Shown here: one piece after another, positions 15,939 through 24,937 of the stretch
Layout of the letters: every line of letters begins with the position of its first letter
How positions within the stretch are numbered: position 1 is the first letter of the stretch
Assembly (NCBI GenBank): GCA_017309275.1
Contig: JAFKLT010000047.1
Span: forward strand, 1-64,000
DNA from: Sphingomonadales bacterium
GTDB taxonomy: Bacteria > Pseudomonadota > Alphaproteobacteria > Sphingomonadales > Sphingomonadaceae
Reading direction: 5' to 3'
Length of the DNA: 64,000 nt
Program-made: the position numbers and the translations under genes
The notes under the pieces: generated by a model
Seen by the model: the letters and a program-made list of their open reading frames with translations, nothing else
Database searches by the model: none
Told to the model about the DNA's origin: nothing

Positions 15939-17552
15939 ATGACCGACGCCAACGCGATCAAGGCCCGCCAGCAGACGGTAACAGGTGTTCTGGCCAACGC
16001 CGTCAAGGAAGCACCCGACAGCATCTTCCTCGACTTCAGCGGGACGCAATATAGCTATGCTGCGATCGACGAAGCTTCGACGCGCCTCGCCAACGGCTTG
16101 CTGGCGCTCGGCGTCAAGCAGGGCGACCGTGTCGGCACGCTTCTCGACACGAGTGTCGAGGCGGTCCTCGTCTGGTTCGCGGCGAACAAGATCGGCGCCA
16201 TCTACGTCCCGGTCAATGCCGCCTACAAGGGCGAATATCTGCGCCACCAGTTCGCCGATGCGGGCGTCGAGATCGTGTTCGTCGAGCCGGACTATGCCGG
16301 CCGCCTTGCGCTCATCAAAGACGAGTTGCCGCTGGTCCATACAGTGGTCCAGCGCGGCGACGCGCCGCTCGTTGCCGAGGGGCTGAACCTCAAGCGGTTT
16401 GACGATATCCTCGGCAATACCGATCCCATCGCCGATCCGAACAAATATTCAGATATCTCGATGCTGATCTACACAGGGGGCACGACGGGCCCGTCGAAGG
16501 GCTGTATCGTCAGCCACAATTATGTATGCAACCTGTCGCGCAATTCCGTCATCAACGGTAAGCGCACCAAGGATGACATCAGCTGGTCCCCGCTACCGCT
16601 CTTCCACCTCAACGCGCTCGCCGCGACAGTGCTCGCCTCGGCGATGACGCTCAGCCGCGGTGTCCTTTATCCACGTTTCTCCGTCACCAATTTCTGGCCC
16701 GAGATCGAACGCAGCGGCGCAACGCTCGCCAATTTGCTGGGCTCGATGCTCGCCTTCGTCGCCGATGCGCCCGATAATGATGCACAGAAGCGTTGCTTCG
16801 GGCAGTTGCGCGCCATCCGTGGGTCACCTTTTCCGCCTGAAGTGCGCGAAAAATGGCGCACGCGGTTCGGCGTGAAGGTGACGGGAAGCAATGTCTATGG
16901 TCTGACCGAAGCCAGTCCGGTGACCAGCCTCCACGACGATGATTTCGCGAAGCCAGGCTCGTCGGGCAAAGTCGATCCGAGTTTCGAGATGCGCATCGTC
17001 GACGACGACGATAATGACGTACCGGTCGGCACTGCCGGCGAGGTCGTCATCCGCCCGCGCTATCCGCACGTCATGTTCGAAGGCTATTGGGGACGGCCCG
17101 AAGAAACGTTGCGGATCATGAAGAATCTGTGGCTTCACAGCGGCGATATCGGCAAATTGGACGAGGACGGATATTTCTATTTTGTGGACCGCAAAAAGGA
17201 TTATCTGCGCCGGCGCGGCGAGAATATCTCGAGCTTCGAACTCGAACGCGCCTTTCGCGGTCACCCCGATATCGTCGATGTCGCGATCCATTCGGTCTTT
17301 TCGGAGAGCGCCGAGGATGATGTGAAAGCGACGATCGTGCTGCAGGGCGAGAGCAAGGTCAGCGAAGAAGAGATGTGCGGCTGGTGCGCTGACCGCGTCC
17401 CCTATTTCGCAGTACCGCGCTATATCGAGTTTCGCGACGAACTGCCGCGCAACCCGGTCGGCCGTGTGCTCAAATATCAGCTCCGCGACGAAGGTCGGAC
17501 CCCGGCGACGTGGGATCGTGAAGAGGCTGGCTTCGAACTCGCCAAACGTTGA
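15939..17552 (+). CDS. ATP-dependent acyl-CoA synthetase (AMP-forming)
   Basis: Full-length ANL enzyme of 537 residues. LIYTGGTTGPSKG near residue 175 is the P-loop, NVYGLTEASPVTS the acyl-AMP loop, HSGDIGKLDEDGYFYFVDRK the hinge region, and RNPVGRVLKYQL carries the C-terminal lysine. The segment PLPLFHLNA and the sequence style resemble crotonobetaine/carnitine-CoA ligase-like enzymes (CaiC type), which fits with a CaiB-type transferase in the same cluster. The ATG at 15939 is preceded by GAGGATAGTAGAGAG. Thirty-one bases separate it from the alcohol dehydrogenase, so they are likely one operon. Confidence 0.93.
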   Translation: MTDANAIKARQQTVTGVLANAVKEAPDSIFLDFSGTQYSYAAIDEASTRLANGLLALGVKQGDRVGTLLDTSVEAVLVWFAANKIGAIYVPVNAAYKGEYLRHQFADAGVEIVFVEPDYAGRLALIKDELPLVHTVVQRGDAPLVAEGLNLKRFDDILGNTDPIADPNKYSDISMLIYTGGTTGPSKGCIVSHNYVCNLSRNSVINGKRTKDDISWSPLPLFHLNALAATVLASAMTLSRGVLYPRFSVTNFWPEIERSGATLANLLGSMLAFVADAPDNDAQKRCFGQLRAIRGSPFPPEVREKWRTRFGVKVTGSNVYGLTEASPVTSLHDDDFAKPGSSGKVDPSFEMRIVDDDDNDVPVGTAGEVVIRPRYPHVMFEGYWGRPEETLRIMKNLWLHSGDIGKLDEDGYFYFVDRKKDYLRRRGENISSFELERAFRGHPDIVDVAIHSVFSESAEDDVKATIVLQGESKVSEEEMCGWCADRVPYFAVPRYIEFRDELPRNPVGRVLKYQLRDEGRTPATWDREEAGFELAKR

Positions 17553-17583
17553 GGTCGATGTCGCGGCAGGCAGGAGATATGCG

Positions 17584-18678
17584 TTGAAGGCCAAAGCAGC
17601 CGTACTTGTCGGCGACAACGACATCGAAATTCGCGAACTCGACGTGCCCGGCGACCCGCCGCCGGGCGGTGCGCTGCTCGCGGTCGAAGGCTGCGGGATG
17701 TGCGGTAGCGACATCAAGCAATATCATGGCGGGACGGCGCGCGCGGGCATCATGTCCTATCCGGTCATTCCGGGACATGAGACGGTGGGCCGCATCGCGA
17801 AGATTGACGCCGAAGGCGCGCGCCGCTGGGGATTGAAGGAAGGCGACCGGGTCGCGGTTCACGGTATCGCGCCGTGCGGGACGTGCGTTGGCTGCATGTC
17901 CGATTCAAAATGCGTCGACAGCTTCTATTACGGCTTTCGCTCGCTTCATGAGCGCAGCGGCCTGTGGGGCGGTTTCGCGCAATATATGGAGATCGTGCCG
18001 CGCACGAAATTATACCCGGTGTCAGACCGGCTATCGATCGAGGACGCGCTGCTCTTCAACCCGCTGGCGGCCGGCTATGACTGGTTGCTCGCGCATGGCG
18101 AGCTCCGGGTGGGGGAGACGGTGCTGATTCTTGGCGGCGGGCAGCGCGGGCTAGCTTGCGTTGTCGCCGCAGTCGAGGCGGGCGCCTCGCAAATCATCGT
18201 CACGGGTTTGCGATCGGATGCCTTCAAGCTCGATATCGCGCTCCAGCTGGGCGCGACCACAACTCTTATCGTCGAGGATGAAGACGTACCGGCACGGGTT
18301 GCAGAGCTTACCAACGGCAGCGGCGTCGATCTCGTCTGCGACACGACGCCCTATGTTTTCGAACCGGTACATGACGCGATCAAAGCGGTACGCAACAAGG
18401 GCCGGATCGTCCTGAGCGGACTCAAAGATTCGCGCTTGATGGATGGATTTCCCCTCGACGCGCTGATGATGAAGCAGATCAAGATGATCGGCGTTCTCGC
18501 GTCGGCGCATTGGGCCACCCAGCAAGCGATCCGCGTCGTCGAAAGCGGGCGCCTGCCGCTGGGGCTGATGCACACGCACAGCCTTCCGATCGAAGACCTG
18601 GAGCGCGGGATCAAGACGCTGGCGGGTGAAATCCCTGGCGAGCAGGCCTTGCATATCAGCATCCTCGCCCGATCCTGA
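17584..18678 (+). CDS. Zinc-dependent alcohol dehydrogenase (MDR family)
   Basis: Medium-chain dehydrogenase of 364 residues. CGMCGSDIKQYHGG and PGHETVGRI give the catalytic zinc ligands. CGTCVGCMSDSKC gives the four structural cysteines, with a shortened last gap. LILGGGQRGLACVV is the Rossmann motif. The start is a TTG at 17584, with AGGAGAT six bases ahead. The ATG inside that ribosome binding region runs into a stop at once, so TTG is the only sensible choice. Likely substrate is a secondary or primary alcohol in the pathway. Second gene of the ligase operon. Confidence 0.87.
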   Translation: MKAKAAVLVGDNDIEIRELDVPGDPPPGGALLAVEGCGMCGSDIKQYHGGTARAGIMSYPVIPGHETVGRIAKIDAEGARRWGLKEGDRVAVHGIAPCGTCVGCMSDSKCVDSFYYGFRSLHERSGLWGGFAQYMEIVPRTKLYPVSDRLSIEDALLFNPLAAGYDWLLAHGELRVGETVLILGGGQRGLACVVAAVEAGASQIIVTGLRSDAFKLDIALQLGATTTLIVEDEDVPARVAELTNGSGVDLVCDTTPYVFEPVHDAIKAVRNKGRIVLSGLKDSRLMDGFPLDALMMKQIKMIGVLASAHWATQQAIRVVESGRLPLGLMHTHSLPIEDLERGIKTLAGEIPGEQALHISILARS

Positions 18679-18732
18679 ATACGCGTTCCGCCATCCGGCG
18701 TCGCGAGTTCCTCCTCGGCGATAGCGCGGAGG

Positions 18733-19083
18733 TTAGTCCGCCATTGGCGCCAGCAATCGGTCGGTAACCGCTTCAGCAAATATCGTCGTTGGCGCGGACT
18801 TCCGATCGCCGGGAAACAAGGGCATTTGGGCCGTTCCCGCGCGACGGCGAACCTCGGCCATCACCGCTGCGCGGTCCTCGCATTCCATCTCGTAGATGGT
18901 AAGGAACTTTGTCGGAGCCTCGGGAAGCTTTGGGTCTGGCGCCAGTCTGTACCGCTGCGCGGCCGTGAAGCCCGGAACTGCGAGGACGTCGGGCATATGC
19001 CGGCCGAGATACCATGCCTCGAATGCCTCCTCCTCCTCCGGCGAAGGGGCTTCGGTAATGATCATGAAGACATGTTTTGTCAT
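18733..19083 (-). CDS. EthD-like dimeric alpha-beta barrel protein
   Basis: Small protein of 116 residues starting MTKHVFMIITEAPSPEEEE. The segment EAWYLGRHMPDVLAVPGF, followed by AAQRYRL, is the pattern of ferredoxin-fold dimeric alpha-beta barrel proteins (EthD-like), with the typical Trp-Tyr and a conserved His before Met-Pro. Members include monooxygenase helpers and dehydratases; function here is unknown. The ATG at 19083 has AGGAAGATGG upstream. Convergent with the alcohol dehydrogenase and divergent from the TonB receptor. Confidence 0.75.
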   Translation of the reverse strand: MTKHVFMIITEAPSPEEEEAFEAWYLGRHMPDVLAVPGFTAAQRYRLAPDPKLPEAPTKFLTIYEMECEDRAAVMAEVRRRAGTAQMPLFPGDRKSAPTTIFAEAVTDRLLAPMAD

Positions 19084-19453
19084 TCCATCTTCCTTATTTC
19101 TTCGATCCGCGGGATGCATTCGGTCGGGCGGTCGCTGCGGCGGCGAGGAGCGCCCAGGACGCGGGTGCCTGAAGACGGGCGCCTGCTTGCTCGACGCACC
19201 TGTCGATAGGCTGTGCCATGCTAAGTGAAAGGAGATCGCAATCAATGCCGCGTTGCGTCTGGTGAAAGAGGGATCAATGCGGTCTCTGCATCGGCGCTGA
19301 ACGAAGCGCATTAATCGGACCGGATCGGTGTTTGTGATTGTGACGGCCATTCAATATATGACGCTGGCGCCGGGAGCAGTCCCGGCGATTGGGAAGCAGC
19401 GGCGAATTACAAGGCGCGTATCCCGCTAAGTACAGACCGCCGACGGCAAGCTT
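19084..19453. other. Intergenic region without a gene
   Basis: No open frame here looks like protein on either strand. The region separates two divergent genes and so must hold promoter elements for the EthD-like gene and perhaps an upstream regulatory site for the receptor. I see no clear operator or RNA. Confidence 0.5.
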
Positions 19454-19481
19454 TTGACTGCAACCCGGAACACAATATAAT
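19454..19481 (+). promoter_or_regulatory. Sigma70-like promoter of TonB-dependent receptor
   Basis: TTGACT at 19454-19459 and TATAAT at 19476-19481 are separated by 16 bases, close to the sigma70 consensus. Transcription from it would start near 19488, inside the ribosome-binding stretch GGGAGGAGAGG and only about ten bases before the ATG at 19498, which is unusually close. The match is good but the very short leader lowers confidence. Confidence 0.4.
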
Positions 19482-19497
19482 CTGGGAGGAGAGGACC

Positions 19498-21843
19498 ATG
19501 AAAACATCCAAATTGCTGCTGCTTGCGGCGTCTGCTACGGCGCTGTCGGTTGCGACGCCCGCTTTCGCGTTCCAGGAGGATGGTCAGGAACCGGCGGCGC
19601 AGGATGCGGCAGCGGCTGATCAGCGGCAGACGGGGGGCGTTGAGGATATCGTCGTCACCGCGCGGCGCGTGTCGGAAAGCGTACAGAAGGTGCCGCTTGC
19701 GATCACCGTCGTAGGCACCGAGCAACTGACCGATTCGTCGGTGCGCGGAATCAAGGACCTTCAGGGTCTCGCTCCCGCGATGTCAATCACGACCGGGAAT
19801 GGCGGTCCCAGCACCGCGAACATCGCGATACGCGGGCAGACACAGGCGGATTCGCTCCTCGTGACCGATCCGTCGGTTGCCGTCTACCTCAACGAAATCA
19901 ACCTGCCGCGCCAGATCGGACTGCGCTCCGCGTTTCTCGATGTCGACCAGATACAGGTCCTGAAAGGGCCGCAGGGCACGCTGTTCGGTAAGAATACCAC
20001 TGGCGGCGCGCTCCTGCTGCGTACCAAGCGACCGGATCTGTCGGAGGCCGGCGGCTATTTCCAGGGCACAGTGGGCAATCTCGGCACGCTGCAACTGACC
20101 GGCGCCGTGGGCGCCCCGGTCATCGATGGCGTTCTTGGCGTCCGCTTCGCCGGCCAGATTGCAACCAAGGACGGCTATGGACGCAACGCGATCGGCCAGA
20201 AGCTCGGCGACCAATATGATCGCGCAGCCCGTGTGTCGGTTCTTGCCGAGCCGACCGAAAACCTCAGCGTCTTTCTGACCGCTGACTATAGCAAGCTGAC
20301 GTCCAACGGGTCGGTTTCGCGCGTGTCGAAGCTCAATCCGCTGGCCTTCAGCCCGACCGGGGCACCGCTGAACGGACTCGCCTCGGCGCTCAATCAGGCC
20401 GTTGCGCAGCTCGGTCTGACGCGCACCGTTCCGAACTACACAACGGCCTATAATCTTCTCAAGTCCGACATGTTTCCAGCCGGGAGCCGTTTCGACACCA
20501 ACGGCGTCGAGCGAGTGTTCGCCTATCTCGAAATTTACGGCTTCTCGGGTGACGTCAGCCTCGATCTCGGCGATGTCACGCTGCGGTCGATCACTGGCTA
20601 TCGGAACACGGCGCGCAACGATCAGCAGGATTATGATCAGTCGCGGTTCGAAATCGTACGTCCGCGCAACTTCGTCTATTCCGACCAGTTCACCCAGGAG
20701 GTACAGCTTCTCGCCAGCATCGGCGATCTCGAGCTTATCGCCGGCGGCTTTTACAGTCACGAGCATGGATGGGAGGGCAGCCAGACGAAGCAGCTTGGCC
20801 TGATCAGCGCGACAAGCCCCAGTTTCGCCAACTATTATATCACCAACGAAAGCTATGCCGGCTTTGTGCAGGCCAGTTACGCGCTGACCGACACGTTGAA
20901 AGTCACCGGCGGCTTCCGTTACACGAAGGTCACTCAGGATGCCGATATCCGTAGTGAAAACGCGCTCGGATGTGTGGTCCCGATCATTGTCCGGCCCGAT
21001 CCGGCGGTCTGTTCGGCGCCGTTCCATCTCAGCGCGAAGAAGCCATCGTATCTCGTCAGCCTCGATTGGCAGGCGACGCCCGACATTCTTCTCTATGCCA
21101 AGACGTCGAGCAGCTTTCGTGGTGGCGGTTTCAATGTGCGCGGCGGCAGCAGCGGCGGTGCCAATCCCTATCTTCCCTTCGACCCGGAAACCGCGACTGA
21201 CTATGAAATTGGCTTCAAGGGTGATCTGTTCGACCGCAAGGTGCGGTTGAATCTGGCGGGCTATTACACCGACTACAGCGACATCCAGAAGAGCAGTCTG
21301 ATCGTCGTCAACAATACGATCGTTACCGTCATCAACAATGCCGCCAAAGGCAAGATCTATGGCGGCGAAGCGGAGCTGACGTGGCAGCCAGTCCCCGAAC
21401 TCACCTTCAATGCGAGCGGGGCATGGACGCATACGGCTTACACGCGTTTCGTCGAAGCCAACGGCAACGACCGCAGCAATGAGCCATTCTCGGTCCCGGA
21501 GTGGCAGTATACGGTCAGCGGCAAGTATAGCGCGCCCGTCGGCAATGGCGATCTCAGCGTCTATGCGGCCTGGCGCTGGCAGGACGATGTCTTCTTTCGT
21601 GGTCAGGCGATCGACCAGGCATCGACCAGCCAGAAGGCTTACGGCCTTCTCGAGGGCCGCATCGCCTATTCGCTTAACAGCGAACCCAATGTCGAGATTG
21701 CATTGTGGGGCAAGAACCTGCTCGACAAAACCTATCGGACCAACGCGCTCGATTTCGATGCCAGCCTTGGATACAACCTCGCCTTTCTCGGCGAACCGCG
21801 GACTGTCGGGGTTGAAGTGCGGATCGCGTTCGGCGGCAAATAA
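19498..21843 (+). CDS. TonB-dependent receptor
   Basis: Outer-membrane receptor of 781 residues. Signal peptide at 1-25: [18 protein letters not shown], ending in Ala-Phe-Ala. A TonB box/plug start follows at about 50 ([20 protein letters not shown]). The plug has [20 protein letters not shown]. The 22-strand barrel ends [25 protein letters not shown], with a C-terminal aromatic-rich strand. In sphingomonads such receptors import hydrophobic substrates, and its place between the ligase/alcohol dehydrogenase operon and an acyl-CoA dehydrogenase suggests it imports the substrate of this cluster. GGGAGGAGAGG precedes the ATG. Confidence 0.95.
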   Translation: MKTSKLLLLAASATALSVATPAFAFQEDGQEPAAQDAAAADQRQTGGVEDIVVTARRVSESVQKVPLAITVVGTEQLTDSSVRGIKDLQGLAPAMSITTGNGGPSTANIAIRGQTQADSLLVTDPSVAVYLNEINLPRQIGLRSAFLDVDQIQVLKGPQGTLFGKNTTGGALLLRTKRPDLSEAGGYFQGTVGNLGTLQLTGAVGAPVIDGVLGVRFAGQIATKDGYGRNAIGQKLGDQYDRAARVSVLAEPTENLSVFLTADYSKLTSNGSVSRVSKLNPLAFSPTGAPLNGLASALNQAVAQLGLTRTVPNYTTAYNLLKSDMFPAGSRFDTNGVERVFAYLEIYGFSGDVSLDLGDVTLRSITGYRNTARNDQQDYDQSRFEIVRPRNFVYSDQFTQEVQLLASIGDLELIAGGFYSHEHGWEGSQTKQLGLISATSPSFANYYITNESYAGFVQASYALTDTLKVTGGFRYTKVTQDADIRSENALGCVVPIIVRPDPAVCSAPFHLSAKKPSYLVSLDWQATPDILLYAKTSSSFRGGGFNVRGGSSGGANPYLPFDPETATDYEIGFKGDLFDRKVRLNLAGYYTDYSDIQKSSLIVVNNTIVTVINNAAKGKIYGGEAELTWQPVPELTFNASGAWTHTAYTRFVEANGNDRSNEPFSVPEWQYTVSGKYSAPVGNGDLSVYAAWRWQDDVFFRGQAIDQASTSQKAYGLLEGRIAYSLNSEPNVEIALWGKNLLDKTYRTNALDFDASLGYNLAFLGEPRTVGVEVRIAFGGK

Positions 21844-21867
21844 AAGTTAAGCCAGGGGGCTTGAATG

Positions 21868-21900
21868 GGGGTGGCTGGCATTGGCAGCCACCCCTTTTTT
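21868..21900 (+). terminator. Rho-independent terminator after the receptor
   Basis: Perfect 10-bp stem: GGGGTGGCTG at 21868-21877 with its complement at 21885-21894, a 7-base loop, then six T at 21895-21900. It lies 25 bases after the receptor stop and 32 bases before the next acyl-CoA dehydrogenase start, so that gene is either read through or has its own promoter. Confidence 0.9.
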
Positions 21901-21932
21901 CCGTTCCATCATACCGCTTCCGGGGAATCTTG

Positions 21933-23243
21933 ATGTACGAATTGTCTGATCGGGTCCGCCGGCTGAAATCCGAACTAGAGGATTTTATGGCCGCCCACAT
22001 CTATCCAGGCGAGGCCGAATTTTACCGGCAGGCCGAAATACTCGGCCCCTGGGCGGTGTTCCCGATTATCGAGGAACTGAAGGTCGAGGCGCGGCGCCAG
22101 GGCCTGTGGAATCTCTGGCACGCCGCGGACGAAAGCGGCGCCCCGCTCAGCAATCTCGAATACGCGTCGCTGTGCGAAATCATGGGACGGTCGCTCATGG
22201 CCCCGGAGGTTTTCAACTGCTCCGCGCCCGATACGGGAAACATGGAAACGATCCTCCGCTATGGGACCGATGCTCAGAAGGAGCGGTGGCTGAAGCCTTT
22301 GATGGCCGGAGATATCCGGTCTTCCTTCGCGATGACCGAGCCTGCGGTTGCGTCGTCGGACGCCACCAACATCGCCAGTTCGATCGTCCGTGACGGCGAC
22401 GACTATGTGATCAACGGGCGCAAATGGTACACGACGGGAGCTACCGATCCGCGCTGCGAGATCATCATCTTCATGGGCAAGACCGATCCGGACGGAGCCG
22501 ACCGGCACCGTCAGCAATCGATGATCCTCGTTCCGAAATCGACACCCGGCGTGCAGGTTATCCGTCCCTTGCCGGTCTTCGGTTTCTACGGCGTACCGGA
22601 TCGCGCGGCCGAAGTGCTCTTCGACAATGTCCGCGTCCCGGCGGACAATATCCTGCTCGGCGAAGGGCGCGGGTTTGAAATCGCGCAGGGCCGGCTCGGC
22701 CCCGGCCGAATCCATCATTGCATGCGCCTGATCGGAATGTGCGAACGGATATTGGAACGCATGTGCCGCCGCGCGGACTTCCGGACGCCATTCGGCATGC
22801 CGTTGGCGCAGCACGGCGTGACGCTCGAAAGAATCGCCGACGCGCGCATCCTGATCGAGCAGACCCGGCTTCTGACGTTGCGTGCGGCCCATCTGATGGA
22901 CACGGTGGGCAACAAGGAAGCGAAAGCCGAAATCGCGATGATCAAGGTTGCGGCGCCCAACGCCGCCTGCACGATCGTCGACTGGGCCATCCAGATGTTC
23001 GGCGGCGGGGGAACCAACAACGACCATTTTCTGACCGCAGCCTTCGCCAATGCCCGCTTGCTGCGGCTGGCGGACGGACCCGACGAGGTCCATCGCAACC
23101 AGATTGCCCGCCTTGAAATCAAGCGGCAGGTTCAGCAGGATCCCGCACGAACCGGCGGTGTGGCAGAGGTCTTGCCTCTCGACGAGGTCCAGAAGCGGTT
23201 CGCGCATCTCCGGCCCTCGTCCGAGACCTATCTCTGGAAATAA
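21933..23243 (+). CDS. Acyl-CoA dehydrogenase (ACAD10/11-like)
   Basis: Acyl-CoA dehydrogenase of 436 residues. [19 protein letters not shown] is the flavin/substrate motif with the ACAD10/11-type [16 protein letters not shown] is next, and the end holds [13 protein letters not shown] and [15 protein letters not shown]. The subtype handles long or branched acyl-CoA in eukaryotes; its bacterial relatives are often in degradation clusters. The ATG at 21933 follows GGGGAATCTT. An in-frame extension upstream crosses the terminator and is not credible. Last intact gene of the catabolic region before mobile-element debris. Confidence 0.93.
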   Translation: MYELSDRVRRLKSELEDFMAAHIYPGEAEFYRQAEILGPWAVFPIIEELKVEARRQGLWNLWHAADESGAPLSNLEYASLCEIMGRSLMAPEVFNCSAPDTGNMETILRYGTDAQKERWLKPLMAGDIRSSFAMTEPAVASSDATNIASSIVRDGDDYVINGRKWYTTGATDPRCEIIIFMGKTDPDGADRHRQQSMILVPKSTPGVQVIRPLPVFGFYGVPDRAAEVLFDNVRVPADNILLGEGRGFEIAQGRLGPGRIHHCMRLIGMCERILERMCRRADFRTPFGMPLAQHGVTLERIADARILIEQTRLLTLRAAHLMDTVGNKEAKAEIAMIKVAAPNAACTIVDWAIQMFGGGGTNNDHFLTAAFANARLLRLADGPDEVHRNQIARLEIKRQVQQDPARTGGVAEVLPLDEVQKRFAHLRPSSETYLWK

Positions 23244-23528
23244 ACGCGAGGCGAAGTGCCGGGCGATTTTGGACAGAAGCGGTAGCGCGGCTCCGAAAGC
23301 GATGATCATTATTGCCCTGTCGATTTGGAGGCGACGCCGGTCCACCGGGATAACGCGCGTCAACCGGGATGGTTTTCCGGGGCGGTTTGCCCGTCCACGT
23401 ATCGAACCTGATCGGATGGATCGCTACCGAACCAATCCTCGGTACCGCTTGCCCCCTCCGGTCTTCCCAAGGGACGACCACCGGCGGCTGATCGGCAACG
23501 CGATCGGTCAGGGATCCCGTGTCTGTTT

Positions 23529-24225
23529 TTATATTATTGATACCCAAAACCCGACAATCCGCTTCCGGGTCCGCCTGATGCTCAACCGCCAGCGCACTCA
23601 GCTGTCGAACGCGACGCGGGCCCATATGTCGGAGTTCGGGATCGTGGCGCCGGTGGGGCGCATTGGGCTCGAGCGCCTGCTGGCGATAGTCGCCGACAAA
23701 GATGACGAGAGGATTCCACCCGATGCCCGGCTCTGCCTGGAGATGCTCGGGGTGCAGCTCGCCATCGTGAAGGAACAGATCCTCGAGAACGACCGGCGCA
23801 TCCGTGCGAGTGCGCGCGACACAGAAGTCGGGCGGCGGTTGATGGAGATTCCCGGCATCGGTCCGCTGCTTGCCAGCGCCTTTGTTGCCAGCGTCGCCGA
23901 TCCGCGTCTGTTCAAGACAGGCCGCGACCTCGCCGCGTGGATAGGCTTGGTCCCGCGGCAGAACTCCAGCGGAGGGAAGGAGCGGCTCTGCGGCATATCG
24001 CGTGCGGGCAACCAGTATCTGCGTCAGATGCTCGTCGTCGGTTCGATGGCCGTCATCCGCCATGCCGAGCGGCACGGCACCAAACGGCCGTGGCTCATCG
24101 AACTGATGAAGCGTCGAGCGAAGAAAGTTGCAGCTGTGGCGCTAGCTAACAAAACCGCCCGCATGGTCTGGGCGCTGATGACGAGCGGAGAGCACTACCG
24201 CGAACCGCAGGTCGCGCACGCATAG
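23529..24225 (+). pseudogene. IS110-family transposase, 5'-truncated
   Basis: The readable protein begins NPTIRFRVRLMLNRQRTQLS and continues through the transposase_20 domain: LMEIPGIGPLLASAFVASV, LAAWIGLVPRQNSSGGKERL, ISRAGNQYLRQMLV, and VALANKTARMVWAL. The whole N-terminal RuvC-like DEDD domain (roughly the first 120 residues) is missing. A further piece of about 20 residues seems deleted between PTIR and FRVRLML, judged from known family pattern. The frame stays open upstream to 23050, but there it overlaps the acyl-CoA dehydrogenase in another frame and is meaningless. Not functional alone. Sequence from 23244 to 23528 shows no gene. Confidence 0.85.
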
Positions 24226-24830
24226 GAGATCAGGCGCCGATCATGGCGTCGCCGAGGTTGGGAAGGGCAGACAGGAGCTGATGCACAAAGCCGGTTGAAA
24301 CCGCCGGATCAGGAAAACCCATTTTGGCCGGTGCACCTCGAGTGCGTCCAATTGGTCGGGACCCGATCCGCGCGAAAGGCATCATGGCCAGCGGCGCATG
24401 ACAAGGCCGCATTACAGGCCGGACACATGGCTGCACCAACCAGCAAACTGCATCGTTCTAGAAACCGCTTGCCAACGGAGGGCCGTCCACACACGGCCAA
24501 AAACGTTGATGAGAAAAACGAGCGCGGCCTCAAATGGGCGCACACTGGCGGCAAGCTGCCGCCAGAGGTCGCGCGTTTGCACGGTTGGTCGCGCAGCGCT
24601 CTTGGCTCGCTGGTCTTGGCGGGGCGGCGGCTAAGCACAGGCCCGCACGCATGCCGCCCCGCCTGCGGCTTCGCCAAGGGCGCGTCTGTTCTCCGAGGAT
24701 GACGCCGCGCTGACAGCACGGCGGCGTTGTTTGGCGGCCGGCCACGGACAGCGTGTCGTTCGGCGCACGGCTATGGGACCGCTCGGACGCCCCGCAAGCC
24801 GGTCCTTCCGACCCAGCTCCTCCACTTCGT
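24226..24830. other. Gene-free stretch: probable IS110 right-end tail and GC-rich leader
   Basis: No credible coding frame is visible. The first 240 bases probably are the non-coding 3' flank of the IS110 element, the place where members of the IS1111 subgroup encode their bridge RNA. Around 24545-24561 is a hairpin GGCGGC-AAGCT-GCCGCC, and near 24704-24728 a CGCCG/CGGCG hairpin. The exact end of the element is not determined. Confidence 0.4.
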
Positions 24831-24850
24831 TGCGGCCCTTCGGGTGCGCG
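24831..24850 (+). repeat. Leader repeat, copy 1 (before ParB-like gene)
   Basis: The 20-base sequence TGCGGCCCTTCGGGTGCGCG occurs here and again at 27386-27405, each time 75-90 bases before the start codon of an island gene. It contains a small GCCC-TTC-GGGT hairpin and is followed in both copies by a second hairpin of GCGCC/GGCGC type. Confidence 0.75.
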
Positions 24851-24937
24851 CCGTCCTATGGCGCGGTCCCGTCGCTTTTTCTCGCCGCCCGCCCCGCCGT
24901 CCGGGGCCGGGTGTGGTTGAAGAGAAGGAGGAAAGTC

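Noticed and set aside
19783..21432. 549-codon open frame on the minus strand
   Set aside because: Antisense to the TonB-dependent receptor. No start signal or motif.
23050..23528. Upstream extension of the IS110 transposase frame
   Set aside because: It overlaps the acyl-CoA dehydrogenase C-terminus in another frame and does not resemble the N-terminal domain of the family.
24295..24702. 135-codon frame on the plus strand
   Set aside because: No motif, no ribosome binding site, and it runs through GC-rich palindromic leader sequence.
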